Of a DNA stretch of 64,000 nt, positions 22,850 through 33,078 are shown one piece after another. This DNA is from an uncultured Bacteroidota bacterium (GTDB taxonomy: Bacteria > Bacteroidota > Bacteroidia > Flavobacteriales > Flavobacteriaceae), in contig CABXRG010000002.1 in the NCBI GenBank assembly GCA_902514615.1, forward strand, positions 1-64,000, in the 5' to 3' direction. Each line of letters begins with the position of its first letter. Within the stretch, counting starts at the first letter, position 1. Both the position numbers and the translations under genes were made by a program. The notes below the pieces were generated by a model. It had not been told where the DNA came from. It did no database searches and saw only the letters and a list, made by a program, of their open reading frames with translations.

Positions 22850-23461
22850 ATGAAAATAATCTGCATAGGAAGAAATTATTCTGATCATATTAATGAGCTG
22901 TCTAACACTAGACCCTCTAATCCTGTTGTGTTTTTGAAACCGGATTCTTCTATTATCGCAAAAAATCAAAATTTTATTATACCCGCTTTTTCAAATGAAA
23001 TTCACCATGAGGTTGAATTAGTAGTTAAGATTAATAAAGTAGGGAAGCATATAGATCAAACTTTTGCTAATAAATACTTCAGTGAAATAGGTCTTGGAAT
23101 AGATTTTACTGCTCGAGATATTCAAAACAATTTAAAAGAAAAAAGACATCCCTGGGAGAAATCAAAAGCGTTTGACAATTCTTGTTTAGTAGGTGACTTT
23201 ATTAACAAAGATAAATTTGAAGATTTATCAAAAATTGATTTTAGTTTAAAAAAAAATAATCAATTAGTCCAATCAGGCAATTCCTCTAATATGTTATGGA
23301 AAATTGATGAACTGATTTCATACGTTTCACAATATTTTACTCTTAAAATAGGTGATTTAATTTTCACTGGAACTCCTGCTGGTGTTTCAAAAGTTGAAAG
23401 TGAAGATTTATTGGAAGGCTATATAAATTCAAGTAAAATGTTTTCACTTAAAGTAAAATAG
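22850..23461 (+). CDS. Fumarylacetoacetate hydrolase family protein
   Basis: CIGRNYSDHINEL...PVVFLKPDSSI, HHEVELVVKINK, GDLIFTGTPAGVS. Confidence 0.9.
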   Translation: MKIICIGRNYSDHINELSNTRPSNPVVFLKPDSSIIAKNQNFIIPAFSNEIHHEVELVVKINKVGKHIDQTFANKYFSEIGLGIDFTARDIQNNLKEKRHPWEKSKAFDNSCLVGDFINKDKFEDLSKIDFSLKKNNQLVQSGNSSNMLWKIDELISYVSQYFTLKIGDLIFTGTPAGVSKVESEDLLEGYINSSKMFSLKVK

Positions 23462-23463
23462 AT

Positions 23464-23931
23464 ATGATTAAAAAAATCTTTGATTATCTAGTTTTAAAAG
23501 ATAAAACAATTTCCTTTGCTGAGAGTTGTTCAGGGGGTAATCTATCTCTGTCTATTACCAAAATTGTTGGTGCTTCAAAAGTCTTTAAAGGTTCAATTGT
23601 TTCTTACAGTTCATATTCAAAAGAAAAGGTAATTGGTATTGAAAGAAATGAAATTGATTCATTTTCTCCTGTAAGTCAGGAAATAGCAATAAAAATGGCA
23701 GAAAAAGTAAAAGAAAAGTTTAATTCTGATTATTCAATTTCTGTTACTGGTAATGCCGGACCATCCTCAGATGGCAACAAGTCCTCAGTTGGTGATTGTT
23801 TTATAGCTATATCATCTGAAAATGAAATATTTTGCGAAAAATATGAGGTCATTACTTCTAGAGAAGACTTCATTAAAACAGTGACTGAAAAATCATTTAA
23901 TCTCTTTATAGATAAAATTATTAACCAATAA
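23464..23931 (+). CDS. CinA C-terminal family protein (nicotinamide-nucleotide amidohydrolase-like)
   Basis: TISFAESCSGGNLSLSITKIVGASKVFKGSIVSYSS; SVTGNAGPSSD. Confidence 0.88.
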   Translation: MIKKIFDYLVLKDKTISFAESCSGGNLSLSITKIVGASKVFKGSIVSYSSYSKEKVIGIERNEIDSFSPVSQEIAIKMAEKVKEKFNSDYSISVTGNAGPSSDGNKSSVGDCFIAISSENEIFCEKYEVITSREDFIKTVTEKSFNLFIDKIINQ

Positions 23932-23960
23932 AATTATTTTTTTATTAAAGTTAAATACAT

Positions 23961-23968
23961 TAGTTTTG
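23961..23968 (+). promoter_or_regulatory. TAGTTTTG -7-type element upstream of rpmB
   Basis: TAnnTTTG exact match 24 nt before ATG. Confidence 0.45.
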
Positions 23969-23992
23969 CACGTTACAAAAAATTAGTACGTT

Positions 23993-24229
23993 ATGTCTAA
24001 GACTTGCGAAATTACTGGAAAGAAAGTTATGTTTGGAAACAATGTTTCTAAATCACTAAATAGAACTAGAAGAAGATTTGATGTAAATCTTATTAAGAAA
24101 AGATTCTTTCTTCCAGATGAAAACAAATGGGTTACTCTTAAAGTTTCTGCATCTGCTTTGAAAACAATAAATAAAAAGGGTATTTCGGAAGTTTTAAAAG
24201 AAGCTAGAAAACAAGGTTTAATTAAGTAA
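23993..24229 (+). CDS. rpmB: 50S ribosomal protein L28
   Basis: [29 protein letters not shown]. Confidence 0.97.
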   Translation: MSKTCEITGKKVMFGNNVSKSLNRTRRRFDVNLIKKRFFLPDENKWVTLKVSASALKTINKKGISEVLKEARKQGLIK

Positions 24230-24231
24230 AA

Positions 24232-24414
24232 ATGGCAAAGAAAGGTAATAGAGTTCAAGTAATTTTAGAATGTACTGAGCACAAAGACTCAGGTATGCCA
24301 GGTACTTCTAGATATATAACAACTAAAAACAAAAAAAATTCTCCAGATAGACTTGAAATAAAAAAATTCAATCCTATTCTTAAGAAGATGACTGTTCACA
24401 AAGAAATAAAATAA
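24232..24414 (+). CDS. rpmG: 50S ribosomal protein L33
   Basis: [14 protein letters not shown]...[27 protein letters not shown]. Confidence 0.96.
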   Translation: MAKKGNRVQVILECTEHKDSGMPGTSRYITTKNKKNSPDRLEIKKFNPILKKMTVHKEIK

Positions 24415-24415
24415 G

Positions 24416-24751
24416 ATGGCAAAAAAAGCAGTTGCTAGTTTACAAACTGGCTCAAAAAAACTTGCAAAAGCAATTAAGATGGTAAAAAAAGAAGGCTCAA
24501 CAAGCTATTCTTTTGAAGAAAGAATATTGCCTCAAGATCTTGTTAATGATTGGCTTGCTGGTAAACCTATTGTTAAAAAAGAGACACCCAAGCCTGTTGA
24601 ACCAGCTCCAGAAGAAGTTAAAGTTGAAGAACCAGCTGCAGAAGAAGTTAAAGCTGAAGAGCCAGCTGCAGAAGAAGTTAAAGCTGAAGAGACATCTGCA
24701 GAAGAAGTTAAAGCTGAAGAGCCATCTGCAGAGGATACTGATTCTAATTAA
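24416..24751 (+). CDS. DUF4295 family protein with acidic repeat C-terminal extension
   Basis: MAKKAVASLQTGSKKLAKAIKMVKKEGSTSYSFEERILPQDLVNDWL downstream of rpmB-rpmG (Bacteroidetes synteny); then (EEVKAEEPAA)n. Confidence 0.88.
   Translation: MAKKAVASLQTGSKKLAKAIKMVKKEGSTSYSFEERILPQDLVNDWLAGKPIVKKETPKPVEPAPEEVKVEEPAAEEVKAEEPAAEEVKAEETSAEEVKAEEPSAEDTDSN
24608..24727 (+). repeat. Four tandem copies of a 30-nt in-frame repeat (gcagaagaagttaaagctgaagagccagct)
   Basis: Direct reading; closely related (about 27/30 identical by eye) to the repeat in rplJ. Confidence 0.93.
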
Positions 24752-24756
24752 TTATC

Positions 24757-27700
24757 TTAGTTAATTGCTCCAATCCCAATTTTCCATAATTCTGAATTAA
24801 AATTAGGAATATCAGTATTAATTATCTGTTCTATTTCTTTTTGTAAACTTTCCCACTTATTATCTAAATCCTGTAATGATTTTAAAATACCTTCACTAAC
24901 ATTAGGAATGTCTCCTTTTATTTCATCTAAAATAAATAAGTAATCTGCTAAAAATTTATTTGGAAAATTTTCTACGTCATCATAAGCTAATGATTTTCTC
25001 TGCATCATCTTTTTATCCCATAAGTCCATTTTGTTAAGTAATGATTTACCATTATTTTTTATGTCTTCATTATTTTTAATATTATTAATGACTCCGTTGA
25101 GTTTGTCAATTGAACTTATATTAATATTAATATATTCAGCCATTTCATTAAACTTCTTTTCCATATGATTAGTATATTTATCATATTCAGAATAATCTGA
25201 ATCTGAAATATTGAAATTCGGATTTTTTAAGATTTTAAATTCTGAAGTATATGATTTGTCTCCTACCTCTAGTAATAGTTTATACTTTCCAGGAATTGCT
25301 TTATGACCGCTAAACCTTCCTTCTATGTATGCATAAGGAACACCAATTAATGACTTATGCCTAGTATTCCAAACAAATCTGTTCAAACCAATATTATTTG
25401 TTAAAACAGGTTCTCTGGATGGACCCCCATTATAAGAAATGAAATTTTTATCAGTTTGATTATCAATTTCTCTAACTAGTTTATTGCTTTCATCATAAAT
25501 TTTAATAGTTATATTCTGATCACTATCCTCTTCATTTAGGTTGTAATAAATAACAACCCCATTAGCAGGGTTGACTCCAGTAAATGTCGATGTTCCATTT
25601 GAATAATTTGAATTAAGTGGACTGTACCAATTTCCTATTGTTGAATTCTCTGGATTAAAAAGTCTAGTTTCTTTGGCGTTATCCATTTGTCTAATCAATC
25701 CCATATCATCTAATATCCAAAATGATCTACCTTGAGTTGCTACTATTAAGTCATCATGCTTTATCATTAAATCAGTAACAGCTAAAACAGGCATATTAAG
25801 ATTAAATCTTTCCCAACTTTTACCATCATTAAACGATATATATACGCCTAATTCAGTGCCAGCTATCAGTAACCCCTCTCTTACCTCATCTTCTCTCACT
25901 ACTCTAGTATAGGCTCCATATGGAATGTCACCAGTAATTTCTTTCCATGACTCTCCGTAGTTAGTTGATTTGTATAATCCAGGAGTTTTATCATTAAATT
26001 TATATCTAGTGGTTGCAATATATACTGTTTCTTTATCATGAGGAGATATATCAATTGCATTAATTATTGTTTCAGGTAAACCTTTAGGTGTTATATTCTT
26101 CCATGTTTTACCACCATCTCTAGTTAAATAAACGAGACCATCATCAGAGCCAGTGTAAATTGTATTAGGTTCGTGAGGTGATTCTACAACATAACTAATT
26201 GTCCCATAGTTTTCAGCTCCAACAGCTTCATTTGTATACGGCCCACCACCATTGCCTTGTTTTTCATCTTCATCCATTGTTAAATCAGGAGATACCACTT
26301 CCCAAGATTTTCCAAAGTCTTTTGTTTTGAATAGGTGTTGAGCAGCGTGATAAAATGTATTTGGCTCATGTTGAGACCAAATTATAGGTGCATTCCAATT
26401 AAACCTATATTTCATATCTCTTGATGCTTTACCAATATAATTTATTGGCTCTATCATTACTTTTTTCCTAGCCTTAGATTTTGTGTCATATATATTTACA
26501 CTTCCAAGATAGCTGCCTCCCATTACTAATTTTGGATCATCAGGATCAAAAGCTAAAAAAGCACTTTCACCACCCGCCGAAGAAGACCAATCACTTTCAG
26601 AAATTCCTCCCCTTGAGCCAATACTAGCGATTTTAACAGATGAATTATCTTGTTGACCGCCATATAGATTATAAGGGAATAAATTGTCTACATTTACCCT
26701 GTAAAACTGTGCTGTGGGCATAATATTAATACTAGACCATGAATTTCCATTATCATAAGTTATTTCACCACCTCCATCATCAGATATTATCATATTCTTT
26801 GAGTTGTTTGGGTTTATCCATAAGTCATGATAATCTCCATGACCACTAGAAATTCTCTCCCAAGTTTTACCACCATCAATAGATTTAAAAGCTCTGGCAC
26901 TTAAAACATATACTGTATTTTCATCATTAGGATCTGCAAATACTTCTATGTAGTACCAAGCTCTTGAGGTTAACTCAGCGTATTTACTAACTCTAGACCA
27001 ACTTTCTCCAGCATTATTTGATACAAATAGTCCACCTAATCTTTTGTCTGAATCACTTTCAGCTAACAGATATACTTTATCTGAGTTAGCTCTAGATACT
27101 GAAATAGCCAATTTTCCTAATTCATCGGGTAAACCATTTTCTATTTTGAACCAATTATCACCACCATCTGTTGATTTATAAACGCCACTTCCTTCCCCTC
27201 CAGAAATAACCTTCCAAGGTAATCTTTGATGTTCCCAGATAGTTGCATATAGAATTTTAGGATTATTATAGTCAATTGATAACTCTGAGGCTCCACTTAA
27301 TTCATTAACAAAAAGAACATTTTTCCACGACTTTCCACCATCTTTTGATTTGTATATTCCTCTTTCTTTAGTGGGACCATTTATGGCTCCTTGTGCAGCT
27401 ACATAAACTATATTAGGATTGTCAGGGTGAATTATAATTCTTGATATTTGTTGTGTATTCTCTAATCCAACATGATCCCATGTTTCTCCTGCATCTGTTG
27501 ATTTATATATTCCATCTCCATACGATGTTGTCACCCCTCTAGGTGCATGTTCCCCCATACCAACATAAATTATTCTACTATCACTTTCTGACACTGCTAT
27601 AGCACCTACAGACGAAGTATTAAAATAGTCATCTGATATATTGAACCATTCACTTCCTGCATTAGTTGTCTTCCAAAGTCCTCCTCCAGCAGTTCCCATG

Positions 27701-27867
27701 TAATAAGTTAATGGATCATTAATAACACCTACTGATGAAACAGATCTTCCTCCTCTAAAAGGACCTATATTTCTATATTTAACTTCCTCAAGTTTTTCTT
27801 CAATATCTTGAGAATAAGAAAATGGAATTACAGTTAATAAAACAAAAAGTGTACTTAAATTTTTCAT
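24757..27867 (-). CDS. Secreted VPS10/sortilin-like multi-BNR-repeat protein
   Basis: Signal peptide; many Asp-box/BNR-like units ([59 protein letters not shown]). Confidence 0.85.
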   Translation of the reverse strand: MKNLSTLFVLLTVIPFSYSQDIEEKLEEVKYRNIGPFRGGRSVSSVGVINDPLTYYMGTAGGGLWKTTNAGSEWFNISDDYFNTSSVGAIAVSESDSRIIYVGMGEHAPRGVTTSYGDGIYKSTDAGETWDHVGLENTQQISRIIIHPDNPNIVYVAAQGAINGPTKERGIYKSKDGGKSWKNVLFVNELSGASELSIDYNNPKILYATIWEHQRLPWKVISGGEGSGVYKSTDGGDNWFKIENGLPDELGKLAISVSRANSDKVYLLAESDSDKRLGGLFVSNNAGESWSRVSKYAELTSRAWYYIEVFADPNDENTVYVLSARAFKSIDGGKTWERISSGHGDYHDLWINPNNSKNMIISDDGGGEITYDNGNSWSSINIMPTAQFYRVNVDNLFPYNLYGGQQDNSSVKIASIGSRGGISESDWSSSAGGESAFLAFDPDDPKLVMGGSYLGSVNIYDTKSKARKKVMIEPINYIGKASRDMKYRFNWNAPIIWSQHEPNTFYHAAQHLFKTKDFGKSWEVVSPDLTMDEDEKQGNGGGPYTNEAVGAENYGTISYVVESPHEPNTIYTGSDDGLVYLTRDGGKTWKNITPKGLPETIINAIDISPHDKETVYIATTRYKFNDKTPGLYKSTNYGESWKEITGDIPYGAYTRVVREDEVREGLLIAGTELGVYISFNDGKSWERFNLNMPVLAVTDLMIKHDDLIVATQGRSFWILDDMGLIRQMDNAKETRLFNPENSTIGNWYSPLNSNYSNGTSTFTGVNPANGVVIYYNLNEEDSDQNITIKIYDESNKLVREIDNQTDKNFISYNGGPSREPVLTNNIGLNRFVWNTRHKSLIGVPYAYIEGRFSGHKAIPGKYKLLLEVGDKSYTSEFKILKNPNFNISDSDYSEYDKYTNHMEKKFNEMAEYININISSIDKLNGVINNIKNNEDIKNNGKSLLNKMDLWDKKMMQRKSLAYDDVENFPNKFLADYLFILDEIKGDIPNVSEGILKSLQDLDNKWESLQKEIEQIINTDIPNFNSELWKIGIGAIN

Positions 27868-27938
27868 GATAAAAATGTTAGTTCACACTAAGTTACATTC
27901 AATTTTCAAAAATTCAGATATATTTACAAAAATTTATC

Positions 27939-29546
27939 ATGAGAAGCCAAAACATCCATAGAGACCTTAGTCTAATAGGAGACGATCTTATAAAGAAATT
28001 TATTTTGAAGGAAAATAAAGCCTCTAAGTATGTTAACTCTTTTTTTAGTGAGGAAAGTATTTTAAATCATTCAAAAAATAAAACGAGTCAGTTTAAAGAT
28101 AATCAAAGAAAAATTTTAACAGAAGAATTAATTAAACAGTACTCAAAAGTAGAAGTTTCAGATGAAACATTAAAAAATATTAAATCACTCTTAAAAACTA
28201 GTACACTTACTGTAACCACCGGTCATCAACTTAATATATTCTCTGGACCATTGATGGTTATTTATAAAATTGCTCAAGTAATCTCAATAACTAACTATTT
28301 AAATTCAAAGATTAAAAACTTTAATTATGTACCTGTTTTTTGGATCGCAAGTGAAGATCATGATTTTGAGGAAATATCAGAGGTTAATTTTCATAAAAAC
28401 AAGATTAATTGGAATTTTGATTCAAAAAATTCTCCCGTTGGTGATATAAAATTAAATGATTTTAAACAAGTGAAAAGTGCTTATAAAGATTCGATTATTG
28501 ATTTTGAATATAAAGATAAGCTTGAAAGCCTGATTGATTATGCATATAAAGAAGGAGACACTTTAGCGACTGCAAATATTAAATTTATAAACTCATTGTT
28601 TGCAAGACATGGACTTGTGATTATAGACTCAAACAAAAAAGTTTTTAAGAAATCTTTCTTAGATAATTTTAAAAATGAAGTTTTAGATTCAAGATGTTAT
28701 GTTGACTCAAACTCTCAAACTTCAAAAATCAAAAGTGATATAAAATCATTTAAACCCCAGGTTAATCCGTCTGAAATAAACTTTTTTAAGATTACTAAAA
28801 ATGGAAGAAAAAGAATAAGAAAAATTGGTAAACAATTTATTGTTGATGATGAAGATCAGTATACATTAGATGAATTAATAAATCAAATTGAGTCTAATCC
28901 TGAGTTGTTCTCACCTAATGTTTTAATGAGACCTTTATACCAAGAGATAATTCTTCCAAATGTTTGTTATGTTGGAGGTCCTAATGAATTAAAATATTGG
29001 ATGCAATTAAAGCTTTATTTTAAAAATTCCAGCGTTCAATTTCCAATTTTAAAACTTAGAGCTTCTGCATTTATTTTAGATAAAAAAATATCTTTAAAAA
29101 TTAAAAAAGCTAATGTTGAAATGAAGTATTTTTTTGGAAAATTAGATGAACTGCTAAATTTTAAAATCCAAAGTTTATCCAAATTTAAATTAAGCTTTGA
29201 TTCTTTAAGAAACACTTTGATCAATCAATTTGATAACCTTAGAGAAATTTCAATTAAGACAAATGAATCATTTACAGGCGCATTAAATGCTCAAGAGAAA
29301 AAGCAAATTAAAGGATTAGATGATCTAGAAAAAAAATTAAGAAAAGCTGAAAATAAAAATCATGAAATAGAAATTAATAATATTAAAAATATTTTTGAGT
29401 CACTTCATCCAAACAACATGGATCAAGAGAGGTATTTAAATTTTGGCAATTTCTATTCATTTAAAGGTCAAGAATTAATTGATTATATAGTTGATAAAGT
29501 ATCAATCTCAGATGATAAAATATTAGTTATAAATCTTGAAGATTAA
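27939..29546 (+). CDS. bshC: Bacillithiol biosynthesis cysteine-adding enzyme BshC
   Basis: TTGHQLNIFSGPLMVIYKIAQVI, VFWIASEDHDFEEISEVNF, PNVCYVGGPNELKYWMQLK. Confidence 0.93.
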   Translation: MRSQNIHRDLSLIGDDLIKKFILKENKASKYVNSFFSEESILNHSKNKTSQFKDNQRKILTEELIKQYSKVEVSDETLKNIKSLLKTSTLTVTTGHQLNIFSGPLMVIYKIAQVISITNYLNSKIKNFNYVPVFWIASEDHDFEEISEVNFHKNKINWNFDSKNSPVGDIKLNDFKQVKSAYKDSIIDFEYKDKLESLIDYAYKEGDTLATANIKFINSLFARHGLVIIDSNKKVFKKSFLDNFKNEVLDSRCYVDSNSQTSKIKSDIKSFKPQVNPSEINFFKITKNGRKRIRKIGKQFIVDDEDQYTLDELINQIESNPELFSPNVLMRPLYQEIILPNVCYVGGPNELKYWMQLKLYFKNSSVQFPILKLRASAFILDKKISLKIKKANVEMKYFFGKLDELLNFKIQSLSKFKLSFDSLRNTLINQFDNLREISIKTNESFTGALNAQEKKQIKGLDDLEKKLRKAENKNHEIEINNIKNIFESLHPNNMDQERYLNFGNFYSFKGQELIDYIVDKVSISDDKILVINLED

Positions 29547-29556
29547 TTTATAGTTG

Positions 29557-29564
29557 TATTTTTG
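29557..29564 (+). promoter_or_regulatory. TATTTTTG -7-type element abutting guaA, with TTG at 29536-29538 as candidate -33
   Basis: TAnnTTTG exact match ending 3 nt before ATG 29568; 18-nt spacer to upstream TTG. Confidence 0.45.
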
Positions 29565-29567
29565 CCC

Positions 29568-31097
29568 ATGCAAAATAAAGTCTTAATTGTTGATTTTGGG
29601 TCTCAATATACTCAGCTTATAGCTAGAAGAATTAGAGAATTATATATCTACTGTGAAATTTTTCCTTTTAACAATATTCCTGAAAATTTAGACCAGTTTG
29701 AGGCAATTGTTTTGTCAGGATCACCTTTTTCAGTAAATCAAAAAGACGCACCTGATATCAATCTTGAAAGTTTTTTAGGAGTAAAACCTGTACTTGCTAT
29801 TTGTTATGGTGCTCAATTAGTAGCTAAGAGTTTAGAGGGTAATGTAGAAAACTCAAACTCAAGAGAGTATGGTAGAGCTAAACTTTCTTTTATAGATGCA
29901 GATTGTAAGCTGTTTAAAAACATTAATATTAATAATCAAGTTTGGATGAGTCATGGTGATACTATTACTAGCCTTCCAAATGAAGCAAAGGTAGTAGCAA
30001 GTACACAATCTGTTATAAATGCAGCATACAGTATTGAGTCATTAAATTTATATGCACTTCAATTTCACCCTGAAGTTTTTCATACTGAAAATGGTTTGAA
30101 AATTTTTGAAAACTTTTTCATAAATGAATTAAATTTTATAAAGGAATGGAATCCTGAGTCTTTTATTGATAGAACAGTTGATTATTTAAAATTAAAATTA
30201 AAAAATGATAAAGTTATTCTGGGTCTATCTGGTGGCGTAGACTCTAGTGTTGCTTCTATATTATTAGATAAAGCAATTGGTAATAATCTTCATTGTGTTT
30301 TTGTAAATAATGGACTTTTAAGAAAAGATGAATATGATGAGGTTTTAAGACAATATGTTGGAATGGGCTTGAATGTTAAAGGCGTAGACTCGTCGAGTTT
30401 GTTCATAGAGTCATTAAAAGGTGTTACAGATCCCGAAAAAAAGAGGAAAATTATTGGTAATTTATTTGTTGAAGTTTTTGAAGAGGAATCAAAAAAAATT
30501 AAAAATGCAAAATGGCTTGCTCAAGGTACAATTTATCCAGATGTTATAGAATCAATTTCTGTGAAAGGCCCTTCAGCTACAATAAAATCTCATCATAATG
30601 TTGGAGGTCTTCCTGAAAAAATGAATCTCAAAGTTGTCGAACCATTAAAAATGCTATTCAAAGATGAAGTTAGAAAGGTCGGTAAGTCTCTAAAAATGTC
30701 TCCAGATATACTAAATAGACATCCTTTTCCAGGACCTGGACTAGGAATAAGAATTCTTGGTGAAGTTGATACTGAAAATATAAGGTTAATTCAAGAAGCT
30801 GATAAAATTTACATAGATGGATTGAAAGAATGGAATTTATATGATAAAATCTGGCAAGCCGGTTCAATTTTGCTTCCAGTTAAGAGTGTTGGAGTCATGG
30901 GTGACGAAAGAACATACGAAAGGTGTGTAGCTCTGAGAGCTGTGGTTTCAACAGATGGAATGACTGCAGATTGGTATGAATTTCCTAATGATTTTCTAAA
31001 AGAAGTTTCTAATAATATTATTAATAAAGTTTCTGGAATTAATAGGGTCGTATACGATATAAGCTCTAAACCACCAGCAACAATTGAGTGGGAATAA
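29568..31097 (+). CDS. guaA: GMP synthase (glutamine-hydrolysing)
   Basis: [53 protein letters not shown] at 29568 preferred over the TTG at 29562 used in the ORF track. Confidence 0.97.
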   Translation: MQNKVLIVDFGSQYTQLIARRIRELYIYCEIFPFNNIPENLDQFEAIVLSGSPFSVNQKDAPDINLESFLGVKPVLAICYGAQLVAKSLEGNVENSNSREYGRAKLSFIDADCKLFKNININNQVWMSHGDTITSLPNEAKVVASTQSVINAAYSIESLNLYALQFHPEVFHTENGLKIFENFFINELNFIKEWNPESFIDRTVDYLKLKLKNDKVILGLSGGVDSSVASILLDKAIGNNLHCVFVNNGLLRKDEYDEVLRQYVGMGLNVKGVDSSSLFIESLKGVTDPEKKRKIIGNLFVEVFEEESKKIKNAKWLAQGTIYPDVIESISVKGPSATIKSHHNVGGLPEKMNLKVVEPLKMLFKDEVRKVGKSLKMSPDILNRHPFPGPGLGIRILGEVDTENIRLIQEADKIYIDGLKEWNLYDKIWQAGSILLPVKSVGVMGDERTYERCVALRAVVSTDGMTADWYEFPNDFLKEVSNNIINKVSGINRVVYDISSKPPATIEWE

Positions 31098-31112
31098 TAA
31101 AAAAAAAGTTAA

Positions 31113-31625
31113 ATGATTGAGTTGTATGAATCTTTTAAACCAATGTTAACTCCAAAACAAATGCTAAAAAAAGGAATTTTTGGAGGAACATATTTTAATC
31201 AATTAGTTGATTATAAGCTATTTCCCAAGGATTGGTTTTCAGACTTAAATCAAAGTTATTTTTTATCCAAAAATTACAATAAAAAGATAAATTACTTTAA
31301 TATTAAGTCAGGTCAGTCTCAGGAGGAGTGGGAGGCAAAAGGTTGGATTCACAAGGATGACCCAAGAGGGTGGTTTGAGTGGTATTGTAAATATTTTAAT
31401 GGCAGACGTCATCAGGATGATGAAAGACAAATTAAAAGATGGCTTGCATTCTGTGGTCCTAGGGGAAGATTTAGAAATTCTATTTATAATAAAATTTTTA
31501 AATCAGGATTTAATATTGAAAATTCAAAAAGTATCTCACCGAGAATTCAGCAGTCTTTATTACATTGGTCGTATGAAGTTAATAATGAAGACTATGAAAC
31601 TTGGAAACTGGAAAAGCAAAAGTAA
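31113..31625 (+). CDS. Conserved uncharacterised protein (Trp/Asp/Arg-rich core)
   Basis: 170-aa ORF, intact, coding-like composition; core EEWEAKGWIHKDDPRGWFEWYCKYFNGRRHQDDERQIKRW. Confidence 0.8.
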   Translation: MIELYESFKPMLTPKQMLKKGIFGGTYFNQLVDYKLFPKDWFSDLNQSYFLSKNYNKKINYFNIKSGQSQEEWEAKGWIHKDDPRGWFEWYCKYFNGRRHQDDERQIKRWLAFCGPRGRFRNSIYNKIFKSGFNIENSKSISPRIQQSLLHWSYEVNNEDYETWKLEKQK

Positions 31626-33020
31626 ATGAATAAGATTTGTATAACAATATTATTCTTTCTGATGATTCAGACAATATTTTCACAAAATTTTGTTTCTGAT
31701 ACAATTTATCATAAAGTTGAGAGAAAGGAGACTTTATTCTCCATTTCAAAAAAATATGATATTAGTGTAAATGATATTTTAAAATTAAACCCTAAACTAA
31801 GGGATTCTAGACTCAAAAGAAGATCAACACTTTTAATTCCAGTTTTTAATTTTGTAAGAGAAATTACTTCTGTTGAAAAAGATACATTAGAATCTCCCAA
31901 ACCGTCGTTAAGATTAGACTCAGTTTATCTCAAAAAAAGATATAAAGATAATCATCTAAATGTTTCGGTTTTATTACCATTCAGATCTTCATCTATTAAT
32001 TATGACTCGATTAAAGAAGTAGAATCTTTATTTGAAGACAGAAATCTTTATACAATCGCTTTAGACTTTTATGCTGGTGTTCTTTTTGCAATAGAAGATT
32101 TTAAAAAAATAAATATTTCAGTTGACCTTAATGTATATGACACCGAAAACTCAATTAATAAGATATTTGAAATATCTAATGATAAAAATATTTATAATTC
32201 AGATGTTATTATTGGCCCCTTAATACCTAAAAATTTTGAAGCTTTTTCGAATATTGAATTACTAGAGGCTATTCCTAAGGTTTTTCCTCTTTCTTCAATT
32301 CCTATTAAAATTATTAAAGGTGTAGTTCAGTCAGTAACACCTAGAAAACTTCTAAGAGATAAAATGTTGTCATATTTAGATAAAAATATTGATAGAGAAG
32401 AAAATATTGTGATTATAGCAGATTCTCTTAATCATGAAATTGAGAATAAATTAATTAATATATTCCCTAATTCTATAAAAATAAAACCCGAGTTTGAGGG
32501 ATATATACTCCCAGAACTTTTGGATTCACTTTTAGTCGATTCTCTCCCAAATAAAGTAATTATTGAATCTGAAATTTTTACCTTGATCTCAAGCGTAGTT
32601 TCTCAGCTTAATTCTCAAATAACCTCTGATCGTGATGTTAGACTTTACACTACCTATAGAGGTAATCAATTTGACGACCCTAGTATTAATATAAAAGATC
32701 TTGGAAATTTAGGCTTCACTTACAGCACTATTTCAAGGAAAAAAAATAATGATTCAATTTCAAAATTTGAAAGCAGATACATTAATTTATTTGGAAGCTT
32801 CCCAAATAAAGATGTTATAAGAGGTTATGATGTAACTAGAGATATTTTACTGAGAGTTTTAATTGATAATAACTTAAATAAAACTGTAAAATATGATGAA
32901 CAATTATATACTGAATCTAAATTTTTATATAAAAAAGATAGCCTTGGAGGTTTATACAACTCTTCTATTTTTATTTTAAAACATAATGATTATGAGCTTG
33001 AAGAGATTATTGATCAATAA
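31626..33020 (+). CDS. LysM-domain secreted protein with periplasmic-binding-protein-like C-terminal region
   Basis: Signal peptide; LysM YHKVERKETLFSISKKYDISVNDILKLNP; then VSVLLPFRSSS...FYAGVLFAIEDFKK...NVYDTENS. Confidence 0.82.
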   Translation: MNKICITILFFLMIQTIFSQNFVSDTIYHKVERKETLFSISKKYDISVNDILKLNPKLRDSRLKRRSTLLIPVFNFVREITSVEKDTLESPKPSLRLDSVYLKKRYKDNHLNVSVLLPFRSSSINYDSIKEVESLFEDRNLYTIALDFYAGVLFAIEDFKKINISVDLNVYDTENSINKIFEISNDKNIYNSDVIIGPLIPKNFEAFSNIELLEAIPKVFPLSSIPIKIIKGVVQSVTPRKLLRDKMLSYLDKNIDREENIVIIADSLNHEIENKLINIFPNSIKIKPEFEGYILPELLDSLLVDSLPNKVIIESEIFTLISSVVSQLNSQITSDRDVRLYTTYRGNQFDDPSINIKDLGNLGFTYSTISRKKNNDSISKFESRYINLFGSFPNKDVIRGYDVTRDILLRVLIDNNLNKTVKYDEQLYTESKFLYKKDSLGGLYNSSIFILKHNDYELEEIIDQ

Positions 33021-33044
33021 ATTATATTATACTTTAATATTTTG

Positions 33045-33052
33045 TAAATTTG
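33045..33052 (+). promoter_or_regulatory. TAAATTTG -7-type element upstream of pyrG
   Basis: TAnnTTTG exact match, 25 nt before ATG. Confidence 0.45.
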
Positions 33053-33054
33053 AG

Positions 33055-33078
33055 TCCGGAAGCATTATTCTATCCGGA
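33055..33078 (+). promoter_or_regulatory. Leader hairpin tccgga-(12 nt)-tccgga running into the pyrG start codon
   Basis: 6-bp perfect stem; last base is the A of ATG. Confidence 0.35.

Noticed and set aside
24608-24727. Possible CRISPR-like array (30-nt repeats)
   Set aside because: Repeats are directly tandem with no spacers and are in-frame coding.
24513-24764. ORF of Lys/Leu repeats (LQKKLKLKNQ)n
   Set aside because: Out-of-frame reading of the DUF4295 30-nt tandem repeat.
31357-31629. 90-aa alternative-frame ORF
   Set aside because: Overlaps the better-supported 31113-31625 CDS in another frame.
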